Shown here piece after piece: positions 60,991 through 64,000 of a stretch of 64,000 bases of DNA. How positions within the stretch are numbered: the stretch's first letter is position 1; each line of letters starts with the position of its first letter. The translations under genes and the position numbers were made by a program. Under the pieces are notes generated by a model. It saw only the letters and a list, made by a program, of their open reading frames with translations. It did not search any database and had not been told where the DNA came from. This DNA is from Bacteriovoracaceae bacterium UBA3083 (lineage in GTDB: Bacteria; Bdellovibrionota; Bacteriovoracia; Bacteriovoracales; Bacteriovoracaceae), in the NCBI GenBank assembly GCA_002366565.1, contig DFBJ01000003.1, positions 62,001 through 126,000 on the forward strand, written 5' to 3'.

Positions 60991-63794
60991 TTAAGAATCC
61001 TCTTTAAATATTTTCCTGTGTAAGAGCCTTTTACCTTGGCAACTTCCTCAGGTGTTCCTTCTGCCACAATTTCACCACCATTACGACCACCCTCAGGACC
61101 AAGGTCAATAATATAGTCAGCAGTTTTTATTACATCTAAGTTATGCTCTATAATTAGAACAGAATGTCCTTGATCAACTAAGCTATGTACAGCATCCAAA
61201 AGTATCTTAATATCTTGAAAATGAAGACCTGTCGTAGGTTCATCAAGAACATATAGACAATGACCTTTAGTCATCTTCGATAGCTCTTTAGAGAGTTTAA
61301 GTCTTTGTGCTTCACCGCCAGAAAGTGTTGTCGCTGACTGACCAAGCTTAATGTATCCAAGTCCAACAGAGACCATAGTCGATAGTATTCTATTCATTTT
61401 CTTATGGTTCTCAAAGAATCCTGCTGCTTCTTCAATACTCATATCTAGAACATCAGCAATGTTCTTACCTCTATAGAGTATAGAAAGAGTTTCATTATTG
61501 TATCTTGAGCCATTACATTCACTACAAGTGATATAGACATCAGGAAGAAAGTGCATTTCTATTTTCTTAACCCCATTACCTTCACACTCTTCACAACGTC
61601 CACCTTTGACGTTGAAGCTGAATCTACCTTGCTTATAACCTCTTATCTGAGATTCTGTGGTCTTTGCATAAAGTTTTCTAACTTCATCAAAGAGTCCAGC
61701 GTAAGTTGCAGGGTTAGAGTTAGGAGTTCTACCGATTGGACTTTGATCTAACTCAATAATAGATTTGAGTGGATCTAGCCCTATGATTGAGTGGTAATTA
61801 GACCTTCGGTATAGATTCTTATTAGCTCTTAATATATTTGTTTTAATTGCTGGAACAAGTACTTCGTGAATAAGTGAAGATTTACCAGAACCACTCACAC
61901 CTGTAACACACACAAGCCCACCTAATGGAATCTTTACAGAGACATTTTTTAGGTTATTATGCTTAGCTTTTTTGAGTTGAATAAAGTCTGTAAATTGTTT
62001 TCTTTCAGCAGGAATATCAATCTTAATTTGCCCACTTAGATACTGAGCAGTTAGAGATTTTTTGTTTTTTAAGATCTCTTTAGGACTTCCCTCGGCAACG
62101 ATATTTCCACCATGTATTCCTGCTCCTGGACCGATATCAATTATATGGTCAGCTTCTCTCATTGTATCTTCATCATGTTCAACGACTAGGACAGTGTTAC
62201 CCAAATCTCTTAATGATTTAAGGGTTTCAATAAGTCTGTCGTTATCTCTTTGATGGAGACCAATACTAGGCTCATCTAATACATAGAGGACTCCAGAAAG
62301 AGCCGATCCTATTTGAGTAGCGAGTCTAATCCTTTGGCTTTCACCTCCAGAAAGAGTGGAGGCACTTCTATTGATTGTTAAATAATCTAATCCAACATTA
62401 ACAAGAAATTGAAGTCTGTTTTCAATTTCTTTTAAAAGTTTTTCTGCGATTAGCTTCTTTTCACCTTTTAGCTTAATATCTTTAAAGAAGTTAAGAGCTG
62501 AAAGTATATCCATTTCGGATATATCCATAATATTTTTCTTCGCAAGCTTTGTACTTAAAGCAATTGGTTTAAGTCTATGCCCATTACAAGAAGAACAAGT
62601 AATTATGTTCATATATTCTTCAAGTTCTTTTCTGACTTTCTCTGAACCTGATTCTGTATACTTTTTTTCAAACCAGCTTGTTATGCCTGGAAATGCTTTT
62701 GAGAATTCATAATAAGAACTTTCAGATGAGAACTTATATTTATAAACCTTATCACTTCCATTATATAAAATATTTTTAAAGCTTTTAGGCAGTTTCTTCA
62801 ATGGAATAGAGAGGTCAACTTTTTCTTTTTCTGCAATACTTAAGATCATTTTATAGAGAAAAGAGTTCTTTTTACTTAGAGGCTTTATAGCGCCATCTAA
62901 AATAGAGATTCCTTCATCTGTGATCATTCTATTTAATTCAAAGTCTTTCTTTTGACCTATTCCATTACATGTTTCACAAGCTCCTAGAGGTGAATTGAAA
63001 GAAAAAAGTCTAGGTTCTAAATCTGGAAAAATTTCACCTGTAGTAGCAGATATATTTTTTTCACTAAAAGTTAATACTTCATCATCGCCTACTAAGATAT
63101 TAACAGTCCCATTACTAAGCTTAAGGGCATGCTCAACAGAGTCAGTAATTCTCTTTTCTATATCTTTTTTAAGAAGAACTCTATCAATGACAATATCGAA
63201 AGATTTTGCAGTTTTAGGTGCATCATCTAACTGAACGACTTCTCCATCAATGAATGCTCTTACAAAGCCCATCGATTGATATTTAGTAATTTCTGACTTT
63301 AAATTTATTTTCTTACCATTAATGATTGGCGCCATTATATGTAGCTTTGTCTTAGTCGGTAAATTTAATAGCTCTCTTACTATTTGTGTTGGAGTATACC
63401 TTCTAATTTCATCACCTGATTCAGGATCATATAAAGTCCCTGCTCTAGCAAAAAGTACTCTCATATAATCATAAATCTCAGTAATTGTTCCTACTGTAGA
63501 TCTTGGGTTTCTACTACTTGATTTTTGATCTATTGCTATTGCTGGAGATAGACCAGTAATTGATTCAACATCTGGTGGCTGGTATTGACCAAGAAATTGT
63601 CTTGCATAGCTTGATAAACTTTCAATATATCGTCTTTGCCCTTCAACATATATAGTATCAAAAGCTAAAGAACTCTTTCCAGAGCCTGAAGGCCCCGTAA
63701 TAACAGTAATTGTATCTTTAGGTATTTTAAGTGAAATACTTTTTAAATTATGAACTTTGGCTTTGTAGATTTCGATATATTTATTGTTGCTCAT
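60987..63794 (-). CDS. uvrA: Excinuclease ABC subunit A
   Basis: The 935-residue product has two ABC modules. Walker A1 GPSGSGKSS (34-42); the first signature is LSGGESQRIRLATQIGS, with LDEPSIGLHQRDN; module 2 has GVSGSGKSSLI, the second zinc module CEECEGNG, then C..C, and LSGGEAQRLKLS with LDEPTTGLHFQD. The first zinc module keeps only CETC (near 273-276); the usual preceding CPxC is replaced (near 250). It recognises DNA lesions with UvrB. It overlaps pdxA by 14 bp. Confidence 0.97.
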   Translation of the reverse strand: MSNNKYIEIYKAKVHNLKSISLKIPKDTITVITGPSGSGKSSLAFDTIYVEGQRRYIESLSSYARQFLGQYQPPDVESITGLSPAIAIDQKSSSRNPRSTVGTITEIYDYMRVLFARAGTLYDPESGDEIRRYTPTQIVRELLNLPTKTKLHIMAPIINGKKINLKSEITKYQSMGFVRAFIDGEVVQLDDAPKTAKSFDIVIDRVLLKKDIEKRITDSVEHALKLSNGTVNILVGDDEVLTFSEKNISATTGEIFPDLEPRLFSFNSPLGACETCNGIGQKKDFELNRMITDEGISILDGAIKPLSKKNSFLYKMILSIAEKEKVDLSIPLKKLPKSFKNILYNGSDKVYKYKFSSESSYYEFSKAFPGITSWFEKKYTESGSEKVRKELEEYMNIITCSSCNGHRLKPIALSTKLAKKNIMDISEMDILSALNFFKDIKLKGEKKLIAEKLLKEIENRLQFLVNVGLDYLTINRSASTLSGGESQRIRLATQIGSALSGVLYVLDEPSIGLHQRDNDRLIETLKSLRDLGNTVLVVEHDEDTMREADHIIDIGPGAGIHGGNIVAEGSPKEILKNKKSLTAQYLSGQIKIDIPAERKQFTDFIQLKKAKHNNLKNVSVKIPLGGLVCVTGVSGSGKSSLIHEVLVPAIKTNILRANKNLYRRSNYHSIIGLDPLKSIIELDQSPIGRTPNSNPATYAGLFDEVRKLYAKTTESQIRGYKQGRFSFNVKGGRCEECEGNGVKKIEMHFLPDVYITCSECNGSRYNNETLSILYRGKNIADVLDMSIEEAAGFFENHKKMNRILSTMVSVGLGYIKLGQSATTLSGGEAQRLKLSKELSKMTKGHCLYVLDEPTTGLHFQDIKILLDAVHSLVDQGHSVLIIEHNLDVIKTADYIIDLGPEGGRNGGEIVAEGTPEEVAKVKGSYTGKYLKRILK

Positions 63795-64000
63795 CTAATA
63801 ATTTCCTATTCACTTTTATTGCTTCTTTTAGCATGTAGTAACACCCACTGAAGTCAGCAACACCCTTACCATAAAGATTAAACGCTGTTCCATGATCAAC
63901 ACTCATTCTTAAAAATGGTAAACCAAGAGTAATGTTTAAACCGATAGTTCTATACTTATCTTTAAAGAGAGGTAGGCCTTGGTCATGAAACATATAGACT
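63781..64000 (-). CDS. pdxA: 4-hydroxythreonine-4-phosphate dehydrogenase, C-terminal end
   Basis: Only the last 73 residues lie in the window; the 5' part extends past 64000. VYMFHDQGLPLFK, then NITLGLPFLRMSVDHGTAF, match the PdxA C-terminus (HDQG with the metal-binding His, and SVDHGTA). The last part, YMLKEAIKVNRKLL, is a helix. It makes an intermediate of pyridoxal phosphate synthesis. Its stop overlaps the start of uvrA. Confidence 0.9.
   Translation of the reverse strand, partial: VYMFHDQGLPLFKDKYRTIGLNITLGLPFLRMSVDHGTAFNLYGKGVADFSGCYYMLKEAIKVNRKLLDEQQ

Noticed and set aside
1..64000. Mobile elements, CRISPR, rRNA and tRNA genes
   Set aside because: No transposase, integrase, inverted-repeat pair with target duplication, regularly spaced array or RNA gene signature was seen.

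Overview
This is a low-GC, gene-dense, origin-proximal segment of a Gram-negative chromosome. The layout suggests a member of the Bdellovibrionota, most likely the Bacteriovorax/Halobacteriovorax group. That placement is an inference from AT-rich codon use, many secreted or outer-membrane proteins without familiar relatives, a classic rpmH-rnpA-yidC-mnmE-mnmG-rsmG-parA-parB block beside dnaA, and ATP synthase genes on both sides of the origin. No rRNA, tRNA, CRISPR array, transposase or phage gene was found.

Region by region: 1-8 kb holds a truncated peptidoglycan glycosyltransferase, secreted or barrel proteins, galU and a CFI-box protein. Genes at 8-10.7 kb encode an LptF/LptG-type permease and an ArnT-like glycosyltransferase, an envelope-lipid theme. 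A + strand run at 10.8-16.1 kb is def-fmt-rpe-hutH-hutI plus a Kazal-like lipoprotein. At 16-28.5 kb lie a TlpA-like thioredoxin, a TadE-like pilin, glpK, a two-HKD phospholipase-D protein, a DNA ligase, a FlgT-like/barrel protein paired with a small HTH protein, a patatin overlapping an MltD-like lytic transglycosylase, and a large periplasmic protein of unknown role.

From 28.6 to 43.2 kb everything is on the minus strand, pointing away from the origin: rpmH, rnpA, yidC, mnmE, mnmG, rsmG, parA, parB, a bactofilin, then atpF'-atpF-atpH-atpA-atpG-atpD-atpC. From 43.5 to 55.5 kb everything is on the plus strand: dnaA, the 711-bp oriC gap, dnaN, recF, gyrB, gyrA, a TPR lipoprotein, an AtpZ-like protein, an AtpI-like protein, atpB and atpE. 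The strand switch at the dnaA/rpmH boundary and the DnaA-box cluster after dnaA mark the replication origin. The last part carries ribD-ribE-ribBA-ribH, an M24 peptidase-like gene, and on the minus strand a SpoU methyltransferase, uvrA and the 3' end of pdxA.

The most unusual signal is a family of 16-bp, mostly palindromic sequences (consensus TGSYYCYATAGRACCA). Ten copies were found by eye: five as an in-frame expansion of the mnmE G domain, three between parB and the bactofilin gene, one inside the 26.4-28.5 kb gene in the same reading frame, and one before ribD. They resemble either a Rickettsia-type coding palindromic element or a binding-site family concentrated near the origin. Other points worth a look are three parS-like palindromes at rsmG/mnmG, a complete intrinsic terminator for gyrA embedded in the next gene's signal-peptide codons, DnaA boxes carrying a GGCC extension, an MnmE without a normal NKxD motif, and a UvrA lacking half of its first zinc module.
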